Shown in pieces: positions 1 through 5,743 of a stretch of DNA of 10,158 bases. Within the stretch, counting starts at the first letter, position 1. Every line of letters begins with the position of its first letter. A program made the position numbers and the translations under genes. Origin of the DNA: DATIJJ01 sp035478255 (GTDB lineage Bacteria > Pseudomonadota > Gammaproteobacteria > DSM-16500); assembly GCA_035478255.1 (NCBI GenBank), contig DATIJV010000107.1, positions 1 to 10,158 of the forward strand, read 5' to 3'. Under the pieces are notes generated by a model that was not told where the DNA came from, ran no database searches, and worked only from the letters and a program-made list of their open reading frames with translations.

Positions 1-2653
1 CGCGTTTGATCTCGTTTTAAATACTTCAGGCGTTACATCATTTAGCAATGTTGTCGGTGGTTCATCTGCGTTAAATAGTTTGACAACCAATGCAGGCGGT
101 TCAACCAGCATTGCTTCAAATATTTCAACAACGGGTGCACAAACCTTTAATGATGCAGTGACATTAACAGGTTCAGGAACATTTGCTTCATCCGGTAGTG
201 GTAATATCGGATTTGGTTCAACATTAAATGGCGCGTTTGATCTCGTTTTAAATACTTCAGGCATTACATCATTTGGCAATATTGTCGGTGGTTCATCTGC
301 ATTAAATAGCTTAACAACCAATGCAGGTGGTTCAACCAGCATCGGTTCCAATATCACAACAGTCAATGCACAAACATTTAATGATTCTGTCAATTTAGCA
401 GGTGATAGCACATTACAATCAAACAGCAATGGTGATATACACTTCAGTTCAACGCTGGATGGTGCAAAAGCGTTAGCGGTTAATACAGCAGGTGTGAGCT
501 TCTTTGGCGCGGAAGTTGGGGGAACTACGGCATTAACGAGTTTGACAACGAATGCAGGAGGCTCAACTTCCATTGATGGAAACATGACTACGAGCGGTAC
601 GCAAACTTATAACGATACCGTCAATTTAGCAAACGATAGTACATTCCAGTCCAATAGCGGCGGAGATGTCCATTTCAGTTCAACTCTTGACGGTGCAAAA
701 GTCCTGGCAGTGAATACATCCGGTGTCAGTTTCTTTGGAGCAGCTGTTGGCGGAACTTCAGCTTTAACGAGCGTTACAACTGACGCAGCCGGTTCAACAT
801 CCATTGATGGAAATATTACAACAACTGGTGCGCAAACATTCAATGATGCAGCAGTTTTAGCGGGTAACAATACATTACAGTCTAACAGCAGCGGAGATAT
901 CCACTTCAGTTCAACAGTAAACGGCACATCAGTATTAGCTGTTAATACTGCTGGAACAAGTTTCTTTGGTGCAGCAGTTGGCGGAACAACACCACTCACC
1001 AGTGTAACGACGGATTCATCTGGCGGAACATCTATTGTTTCGAATGTTTCAACAACTGGCGCACAAACCTATAACGATGCAGTGGTTTTGGCTGGTTCAG
1101 GTAACAAAACATTTTCTTCATCTGGTAGCGGCAATATTGGATTTGGCGGAACGTTGGATGGTGCATCTGATGTTATCTTAAATACAGGCGGAACACTCAC
1201 TTTGGGTAATTTGGTCGGTAATACAACACCTTTAAATACTTTAACAGCAAATCCAGCATTAACAGTAATAAATGGCGGAATAGTTAAAACAGCATCCACA
1301 CAATTTTACAATGCTGTATCACTTGGTAATAACACGACTCTGCAAATCACAGGCAGTGGTAATATGACACTCGGTAATATTCAAGGAAATAATTTTAATC
1401 TGACTGCAACAGGCGGCAGTGGTTCAAACGATTTAATAGTTTCAACGAATGCAGCTAATCAAATCTGGAATATCAGCGGTGCAAACAGTGGAAATATCGC
1501 AGGAATTTCTGGATTAGGTACATTTAATTTCAGCAGTATGGAAACTTTAACAGGCGGCATTAATTCAGATACATTCGCTTTAAATGGCAGCACTTTTAAC
1601 GGTGCGATTAATGGCGGTTTAGGCAGCAATTCACTTGTTGCAGATAACACTCTCAATAACTGGACCTTAAGCGGTGTCAACAGTGGAACAGTGACCGGTA
1701 TAACAGGTGGATTTGCTAATATTCAAAATTTAACAGGCGGCAGCGCTGATGATAATTTCATACTAAGCGGCGGGGGAGTCAGTACCATTAATGGCGGTGC
1801 TGGAACAAACTTATTACAAGCAAATAATGGCGCTGCTTATATCTGGAATATTACTGGTAACAATGCGGGCTCGATTAATGGCGTAGTCGGCGGATTTAGT
1901 AATATTGAAAATTTAACTGGCGGCACGGGCACTGACACATTCGTTCTAAATAATAATTCCAAGATTGGTTTGATTGATGGCGGTGATGCAACTGCTTTAA
2001 ACAATACGCTTAACACAGCAGGATATAATTCAGGGCCGTATACAATTGATGTTAATCAAACCGGCACAAGTCAAGTCAATAATAATCTCGGTCAAACTCT
2101 GGCAAGCTTTGTTAATGTGGATAAATTAGTAGGAAATACACAAGGATTATTAACACTTCCCAATAAAACTAACAGTATTCAAGTGACAGAGCTTTACACA
2201 GGCTCGATCAATGATCCTGTTTTCTTCAATGGATATAATTCATTGATGGGCCAAGGCACAACTTCACTTTTCTTTTCCGTACCGGCAGTCGTATATCGAT
2301 ATGGAAGTGATGTAGTGGCATATATTAATGGATTGCCGATGTTCTTCTATAATATTTCAAGCATCAGCGGAAATATTATCCCGGGCGGTATTACTCCAGC
2401 ACCGGTTGTTCCATCGGTTCCATCGATCAATACCAATACGCTCTTTACGGATATTAATGCGATTAATTCCATCAGCTGGCAAATGGCATCAGGAAGTTTT
2501 GTTGCAAGCTTGTATCCTATCGATCAAATTCCTTTGGGAGCACCTGTGAGTATTTGCATAAGCCAATCGTTATTAAAATCGAATTTTACAAACGATAAAT
2601 ACACTATTAAACCTGTGAAAGATGATCGTGACAAAACATTGCTTTGTATGTGA
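1..2653 (+). CDS. Giant repeat-rich exported adhesin / filamentous-haemagglutinin-like protein, C-terminal part (5' end outside window)
   Basis: The reading frame is open from base 2 to a TGA at 2651-2653, so the gene begins upstream of the window; any start inside it, such as TTG at 80, is only an in-frame codon. About 883 residues are visible. Residue numbers here count from the codon at 80. Residues 1-387 are five tandem 77-79 residue repeats of Gly/Ser/Thr/Asn-rich beta-strand type with the recurring phrases AQTFNDAV, VNTAG, VGGTT and TTNAGGSTSI. Residues 388-452 are a degenerate unit. Residues 463-646 are three Trp-led repeats with LTGGxxxDxF motifs resembling RTX half-repeats. Residues 650-857 are non-repetitive and contain the only two cysteines (826 and 856). 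Such repeats are common in large surface or secreted beta-solenoid proteins of the two-partner-secretion type. No C-terminal beta-barrel is seen, which argues against a classical autotransporter; type I secretion is the alternative. The secretion signal would lie outside the window. Confidence 0.85.
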   Translation, partial: AFDLVLNTSGVTSFSNVVGGSSALNSLTTNAGGSTSIASNISTTGAQTFNDAVTLTGSGTFASSGSGNIGFGSTLNGAFDLVLNTSGITSFGNIVGGSSALNSLTTNAGGSTSIGSNITTVNAQTFNDSVNLAGDSTLQSNSNGDIHFSSTLDGAKALAVNTAGVSFFGAEVGGTTALTSLTTNAGGSTSIDGNMTTSGTQTYNDTVNLANDSTFQSNSGGDVHFSSTLDGAKVLAVNTSGVSFFGAAVGGTSALTSVTTDAAGSTSIDGNITTTGAQTFNDAAVLAGNNTLQSNSSGDIHFSSTVNGTSVLAVNTAGTSFFGAAVGGTTPLTSVTTDSSGGTSIVSNVSTTGAQTYNDAVVLAGSGNKTFSSSGSGNIGFGGTLDGASDVILNTGGTLTLGNLVGNTTPLNTLTANPALTVINGGIVKTASTQFYNAVSLGNNTTLQITGSGNMTLGNIQGNNFNLTATGGSGSNDLIVSTNAANQIWNISGANSGNIAGISGLGTFNFSSMETLTGGINSDTFALNGSTFNGAINGGLGSNSLVADNTLNNWTLSGVNSGTVTGITGGFANIQNLTGGSADDNFILSGGGVSTINGGAGTNLLQANNGAAYIWNITGNNAGSINGVVGGFSNIENLTGGTGTDTFVLNNNSKIGLIDGGDATALNNTLNTAGYNSGPYTIDVNQTGTSQVNNNLGQTLASFVNVDKLVGNTQGLLTLPNKTNSIQVTELYTGSINDPVFFNGYNSLMGQGTTSLFFSVPAVVYRYGSDVVAYINGLPMFFYNISSISGNIIPGGITPAPVVPSVPSINTNTLFTDINAINSISWQMASGSFVASLYPIDQIPLGAPVSICISQSLLKSNFTNDKYTIKPVKDDRDKTLLCM
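2..1240 (+). repeat. Tandem 231-bp (77-aa) coding repeats
   Basis: Units start at 80, 311, 542 and 773 (231 bp each) and 1004 (237 bp), with the tail of a further unit at 2-79. The tail at 2-79 and the matching segment 233-310 are almost identical at the DNA level, differing at only a few positions. Later copies share shorter identical blocks, for example the start of GATATCCACTTCAGTTCAAC-type sequence in units 3 and 4. The constant period and in-frame spacing point to duplication by unequal recombination. A degenerate unit without the full length follows at about 1241-1435. Confidence 0.9.
1466..2017 (+). repeat. Three Trp/GG (RTX-like) coding repeats of about 61-65 aa
   Basis: Tryptophan codons at 1466, 1661 and 1844 each open a unit of the form W-x(2)-(S/T)G-x-N-(S/A)G, then G-x-F, then LTGG-x(3)-D-x-F-x-L, then a second GG turn. 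The segments GGTGTDTFV and GGSADDNFI fit the glycine/aspartate nonapeptide turn seen in calcium-binding RTX parallel beta-rolls. There are too few consecutive nonapeptides to be sure that calcium is bound. This module separates the 77-aa repeats from the non-repetitive C-terminal tail. Confidence 0.7.
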
Positions 2654-2656
2654 TTT

Positions 2657-3925
2657 TTACCTTTTCGTAGAAGAATCAAACTTTATCTGTTTTTTCTTTG
2701 CAGATGCATGCCTTGCACGTAATTCGATATCGATATACTGATCTGTAATCGCACTCGAACTATGTCCCGCGTCATCTCTCACATGTTCGCGCGGACGAAT
2801 TTTTACATCTTCTGAAATACCCGTATGCCGTAACCAGTGGACCGTTGCTGCCATCAGCATTTCGGCATCTTCCTTGAACCCATCATTCTTTAATCGCTCA
2901 ATTGTTTTATCAAAACATTGCTGAACAATTTTTCGGATATGCCTTGTGCCATTTACAGCCCCTTTACCACGCGTTTTTAAGATAAGCGGGGTAGTCTCAC
3001 CAGGGGAGGGGAGAGAAGAGAGCCCCAAGCTTATACGATAACGTTTTAAGGCTTCCAGCATAGCATTACTTACGCTAACATCCCGTTCTTTGTTGCCTTT
3101 TCCGACTGTTTTAAACCACCAGTTATTATCCATGTCTTTGAAAAAATGTCCCATTTGAGGTATCCAGCGGATGCTCGCAGCCAATTCAGATATACGCAAA
3201 TACATTGCAAACAATGCATTCATAATAAAAAGCGTACGCTCATGTAAATCTGAATTTTCCACAGCCATTATTTCTGCTGTTTCAATCACATATGCCCATT
3301 GCAATTCAGATAAACGACGAATGGTTTTTTTACCTTGGTGTTTACGTAAAAATTTACTTTTTTGTCGAATTTGTGCGATCGGATTTCCAAATGTATATTC
3401 TTCTTGTTCCAGGTAATTAAAAAAACTGCTTAAAATTGCAAAAATGGCTTGTAAGGCACTTTGCGATAACAGGTAAGATTTAGGATTTGCATGGTTTCCT
3501 TCCCGATGTTCTTTTTTACTTGTTTTTGCAATAAATGGCCGCCACAGCGGGTGCGCTATACGCAAACCATCTTTCTCAATAAAACGCGGAACATGCTTAA
3601 CACCAATCCAGTGTTTAGGCGGTGCCTGACAAAATTCCAGAAAAACTTCGATATCATTTCTGCGTAAATCTTTCAAAGATTTGACTTGTCGAAACCACGC
3701 CCATTGTAAAAGACGTTCGATTTCCCTGCGGTAAGATTTAAATGTTTCGGCGCTGCCGCGGTATGCTTTGAGAAAATAACAAGTATGCTGATAATCGCTG
3801 AGGACATTCTGTGTATTAATTTGGTTGGGCAATAATTTTTTTATCAAAGGAATTTGTGTTTCTGATGCGGAATCTAAATGTTCGAGTGCATCAAATAATG
3901 GTATGGGCGCATAATCTGCTGTCAT
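2657..3925 (-). CDS. Tyrosine recombinase / site-specific integrase
   Basis: This is a 422-aa protein of the phage-integrase/Xer superfamily, which breaks and rejoins DNA through a phosphotyrosine intermediate. The N-terminal half (about 45-100) resembles the helical SAM-like DNA-binding domain. The catalytic half carries Arg244 (in YLRISEL), the beta-hairpin Lys276 (in GKGNKER), His363 and Arg366 (in HWLRHT), His388 (in GHSS) and Tyr397. The Arg366-His388 and His388-Tyr397 spacings (22 and 9) match the family, so the enzyme looks active. It is longer than XerC/XerD (about 300 aa) because of an extended N-terminus and an insert around 105-150, so it is probably not a housekeeping Xer protein. 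No tRNA, att site or phage gene is seen nearby. It converges on the adhesin gene with 3 bp between stops. The ATG at 3925 has only a poor ribosome-binding site and directly follows an inverted repeat. Confidence 0.9.
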   Translation of the reverse strand: MTADYAPIPLFDALEHLDSASETQIPLIKKLLPNQINTQNVLSDYQHTCYFLKAYRGSAETFKSYRREIERLLQWAWFRQVKSLKDLRRNDIEVFLEFCQAPPKHWIGVKHVPRFIEKDGLRIAHPLWRPFIAKTSKKEHREGNHANPKSYLLSQSALQAIFAILSSFFNYLEQEEYTFGNPIAQIRQKSKFLRKHQGKKTIRRLSELQWAYVIETAEIMAVENSDLHERTLFIMNALFAMYLRISELAASIRWIPQMGHFFKDMDNNWWFKTVGKGNKERDVSVSNAMLEALKRYRISLGLSSLPSPGETTPLILKTRGKGAVNGTRHIRKIVQQCFDKTIERLKNDGFKEDAEMLMAATVHWLRHTGISEDVKIRPREHVRDDAGHSSSAITDQYIDIELRARHASAKKKQIKFDSSTKR

Positions 3926-3926
3926 G

Positions 3927-3994
3927 GTTAAAATCTCGATTTTCTTGAATTAGGGCCGCGCTAAGTATCGTACCTCAAGATGCGAGATTTTAAC
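3927..3994 (-). promoter_or_regulatory. Nested inverted repeat at the recombinase start, overlapping a candidate extended -10
   Basis: GTTAAAATCTCG at 3927-3938 is exactly complementary to CGAGATTTTAAC at 3983-3994. A second pair, TCTTGA at 3943-3948 and TCAAGA at 3975-3980, is nested almost concentrically inside it. The left arm ends one base before the ATG of the recombinase and covers the only GAG that could act as a Shine-Dalgarno. The right arm contains TGTTAAAAT on the - strand (3987-3995), an extended -10-like sequence without a clear -35. The arms may be a pair of protein-binding sites (autoregulation) or, if transcription starts upstream, an RNA stem that hides the start codon. The function is inferred. 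Confidence 0.5.
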
Positions 3995-4063
3995 ACATGA
4001 CCGCAATCATTTTTAGGTATTATTGCAGATGAAGCAATCGGACCAAGCCATATGGTTAGGGCA

Positions 4064-4489
4064 TTACATTTTATTACCGGATTTCATATCAGTATTTAAT
4101 ATCAAACTTTCAAAACCATTACTAGCATTTACAATAAGTAACGCATTATTTAGTTTATAAAAACTCACGCATTTTTCTTTTGCATTATTCCAATGATCCC
4201 AGGTAACGCATACTTTGCCATCTGATTGTACTTTCCAGGAACCTTGATCATTTTGCGGACCTTCGGCGGGTTTATTTGCAAATTTACCTGTCATTTTTCC
4301 ATCTTTACCAAAATAACCTGTAAAACTATCAGAGATAACTTTTCCATCTAATGTCGCAGCAGAAATAGTTGTTATGGTTTTATCGGATAATTCCATGGTG
4401 GCAGCTGATTTATTCATTGGAGTAAGAGATTCGGCAAAACTAATAGGCGATAAAGAGAATAAAACAGCTAATAAAATTAGCTTCTTCAT
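4064..4489 (-). CDS. Small exported (periplasmic) protein of unknown function, DUF995-like in appearance
   Basis: The frame extends upstream to 4543, but the ATG at 4489 is preferred. It follows an AAGGAAG Shine-Dalgarno at 7 bases spacing and gives a classical signal peptide (MKK, hydrophobic stretch 4-18, cleavage after SFA at residue 19). The product has 141 aa, with about 122 after cleavage. The mature part contains a GxWxVxxDGKVC segment (85-94) and a second cysteine at 107, which could form a disulfide in the periplasm. It ends in a short hydrophilic tail. The W/DGxxC/C arrangement recalls small periplasmic families such as DUF995; this is a resemblance from memory, not a search result. 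It has its own likely promoter and no co-oriented gene within 300 bp upstream, so it is probably monocistronic. I do not know its function. Confidence 0.75.
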   Translation of the reverse strand: MKKLILLAVLFSLSPISFAESLTPMNKSAATMELSDKTITTISAATLDGKVISDSFTGYFGKDGKMTGKFANKPAEGPQNDQGSWKVQSDGKVCVTWDHWNNAKEKCVSFYKLNNALLIVNASNGFESLILNTDMKSGNKM

Positions 4490-4526
4490 AATTATTCTTC
4501 CTTGAGTAAGTGTATGAGAAACTAAA

Positions 4527-4556
4527 ATAATAACATCAAGCAATTAAGAGAGTCAA
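4527..4556 (-). promoter_or_regulatory. Sigma70-like promoter of the small exported protein
   Basis: On the - strand TTGACT (4556-4551) is followed after 18 bases by TATTAT (4532-4527); each matches the sigma70 consensus at five of six positions. Transcription would start near 4520, giving a leader of about 30 bases before the ATG at 4489 that includes the AAGGAAG ribosome-binding site. This supports the shorter start, because the upstream in-frame codon at 4543 would lie inside the promoter. Confidence 0.55.
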
Positions 4557-4808
4557 ATGTAACGTTGTGGACGTTGTGTACGCTTATCTTAGCTAGTACC
4601 GGTAATAGGAGTTACCGGCCTTTATGATGAGTGGGGAGTGTCTCGCGCCAACTGCATCATATTATGGATTTAACATGAGGCTCTGCCGGGCTGTTCTCAT
4701 TATCCAACAACCACTTTAAAGTGAAGAACGTTTAAAGGTCGATGCAATATGTGATGCTAAAAAACCTAAAACTCATCTGCGAGAGGTATATACCTCAAAA
4801 TGTGTGAA
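4544..4808. other. 265-bp gene-free region with several hairpins and palindromes
   Basis: No convincing coding frame is present. The region holds a direct repeat ACGTTGTG (4562-4569 and 4571-4578) and a hairpin CCGGTAA/TTACCGG with a 6-base loop (4599-4618). An interrupted stem TATGATG/CATCATA (4623-4629 with 4655-4661) is extended inward by AGT/ACT and GG/CC. ATGAG/CTCAT pair at 4675-4700. Two perfect palindromes follow: CACTTTAAAGTG (4712-4723) and GAGGTATATACCTC (4783-4796). No U-run follows any of them, so none is a standard terminator. A structured small RNA, protein-binding sites or a decayed mobile repeat are possible; nothing here decides between them. Confidence 0.5.
4783..4796. repeat. 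Perfect 14-bp palindrome downstream of the glycine-zipper gene
   Basis: GAGGTATATACCTC reads identically on both strands. It lies 13 bp beyond the stop codon (4809-4811) of the glycine-zipper gene. It could fold as a 5-bp stem with an ATAT loop at the end of that transcript, but no T-run follows on the - strand. A DNA-binding protein site is the other reading. Confidence 0.45.
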
Positions 4809-5156
4809 TCAAAGGGGGCCATAATAGTCTCTTCTCCTTTGAGCTTGAGCCTGATCTGGGCTTTTCCACCGGCCTGTATTAGCATATTCTTTCAGTTGTG
4901 CAACACGCGGGGCTAGTACCTGGATAAGCGCAATAGCAGTTAAAGCTCCAGCACCTATTCCGGCAACACCTCCCAATACCATGTTCCCCCCAGTCGCTGC
5001 TGTAACTGCCATTCCCACACCGACACCTGCTGCAACAACACATCCTAGTCCAATTATTTCTAGACTTAGAGCTGCCGCGCCAGCAGCATATCTCTTACAT
5101 TTTTTTTTAAAAGTTAAATCATCCCAGTTAGTATTACTACTACTACTAAAAGCCAT
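4809..5156 (-). CDS. Glycine-zipper protein with two predicted membrane helices, unknown function
   Basis: The ATG at 5156 is chosen because GGGAGG (5167-5162) lies 5 bases upstream; an in-frame GTG at 5162 would overlap that ribosome-binding site. The 115-aa product has a polar, Ser/Asn-rich N-terminus and a basic patch KKKCKR (17-22). Two glycine-rich hydrophobic segments follow (about 23-55 and 57-82) with many G-x3-G and G-G pairs, then a basic C-terminus (QRRRDYYGPL). This architecture is typical of glycine-zipper membrane hairpins, found in pore-forming peptides, secretion accessories and some effectors. No signal peptide is seen. It lies 28 bp behind the helical protein gene and is probably co-expressed with it, so the two may act as partners. 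I do not recognise the family, and a role as toxin, effector or envelope protein cannot be chosen from sequence alone. Confidence 0.7.
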   Translation of the reverse strand: MAFSSSSNTNWDDLTFKKKCKRYAAGAAALSLEIIGLGCVVAAGVGVGMAVTAATGGNMVLGGVAGIGAGALTAIALIQVLAPRVAQLKEYANTGRWKSPDQAQAQRRRDYYGPL

Positions 5157-5184
5157 ACCCACCTCCCACAGCTTTAAAATTTAA

Positions 5185-5553
5185 TTAATGTTGTTGCTCA
5201 TTAAGCTCAATTGCTTTTTGCGCTAGATCTGCCGCATTTATTCCCATTTCTTCACAGTATTTCATAAATTCAACAAATTCATTTTCTTTCATTAATTTAT
5301 CAAAATTTTTTGCATATCCATTGAGTTCAGCTAAACTGTTTTTCAGTTCTTCTATAGCTTTATCCATATCTTCAATAGAAAAAGCAGTTATGTGTTCAAG
5401 TGAACTCATGAGTGACTTCATTTCAGGTGATTGCTTGTGATTTAAAATTAAAAAATCAATAAATTTTTCTGCAGATTTTCTTAATGTTACAGAAAATTTA
5501 TCTAATTCGAGGAAGAGATGTTTATCTTTTTCATCCAATTCTTGGGGAAGCAT
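5185..5553 (-). CDS. Small all-helical, probably cytoplasmic protein of unknown function
   Basis: The frame opens at 5571, but the ATG at 5553 has an excellent GAGGAG (5566-5561) at 7 bases spacing, while the upstream ATGs at 5571 and 5568 have none. The product is therefore 122 aa. It is rich in Glu, Lys, Leu and Met, without signal peptide or membrane span, and almost wholly predicted helical. Heptad-like spacing at about 8-40 and 58-100 suggests a helical bundle or coiled coil. It is the first gene of a two-gene unit with the glycine-zipper protein 28 bp downstream; a chaperone or antitoxin-like partner role would fit but is inference. A -10-like TATACT (5593-5588, - strand) lies about 35 bases upstream of the start, without a good -35. 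It resembles no family I can name. Confidence 0.7.
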   Translation of the reverse strand: MLPQELDEKDKHLFLELDKFSVTLRKSAEKFIDFLILNHKQSPEMKSLMSSLEHITAFSIEDMDKAIEELKNSLAELNGYAKNFDKLMKENEFVEFMKYCEEMGINAADLAQKAIELNEQQH

Positions 5554-5631
5554 ATCAATACTCCTCATCATATGGAATCATATCTCTAGTATATACGATT
5601 TAATCGATAACAGCGGCGCGTTTCTGAGTTG

Positions 5632-5681
5632 CGTAATTCACTGATTTTTTGTGCCCGAGCCCGAAAAATCAGTGAATTACG
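5632..5681. repeat. 18-bp perfect inverted repeat with 14-base spacer
   Basis: CGTAATTCACTGATTTTT at 5632-5649 is exactly complementary to the arm at 5664-5681, and T5650/G5663 and G5651/C5662 can add two further pairs. The spacer is C-rich. It lies between the ettA 3' end and the start of the helical protein gene. No T-run follows on either strand, so it is not a typical intrinsic terminator, though it could still stop or stabilise ettA transcripts. Its length and perfection suggest a REP/MITE-like palindromic element. Confidence 0.75.
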
Positions 5682-5692
5682 ATAGAACGTAG

Positions 5693-5728
5693 GGTGGGCC
5701 AAAGGCGCTTTTCCTGCCTAAGCCCACC
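5693..5728. repeat. GGTGGGC/GCCCACC hairpin of dispersed-repeat type
   Basis: GGTGGGC (5693-5699) pairs with GCCCACC (5722-5728), and AGGC (5703-5706) with GCCT (5716-5719), forming a two-part stem 15 bp beyond the ettA stop. Sequences of the form GTAGGGTGGGC...GCCCACC are recurrent intergenic palindromes in many proteobacteria (general knowledge, not searched). It may act as a 3' stabilising hairpin of the ettA message. Confidence 0.55.
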
Positions 5729-5743
5729 ACCCATTTATGCAAA

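Noticed and set aside
607..999. Long reading frame on the - strand across the adhesin repeats
   Set aside because: It is a mirror of the repetitive coding sequence of the + strand, with low-complexity Pro/Val-rich translation and no ribosome-binding site.
2..1240. CRISPR array suggested by regular repeats
   Set aside because: The 231-bp period is continuous coding sequence in one frame, without short repeats alternating with unique spacers.
2657..3994. Integrated prophage or genomic island ended by the recombinase
   Set aside because: No tRNA, direct-repeat att site, or phage or conjugation gene is visible in the window; the recombinase alone does not prove an island.
4022..4038. ATTGC/GCAAT hairpin after the small exported protein gene
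   Set aside because: Only 5 bp, AT-rich, and no T-run directly after it on the - strand; too weak to call a terminator.
4490..4543. Upstream extension of the small exported protein to 4543
   Set aside because: It would add 18 residues ahead of a perfect signal peptide, would overlap the likely promoter, and has no ribosome-binding site; the ATG at 4489 has one.
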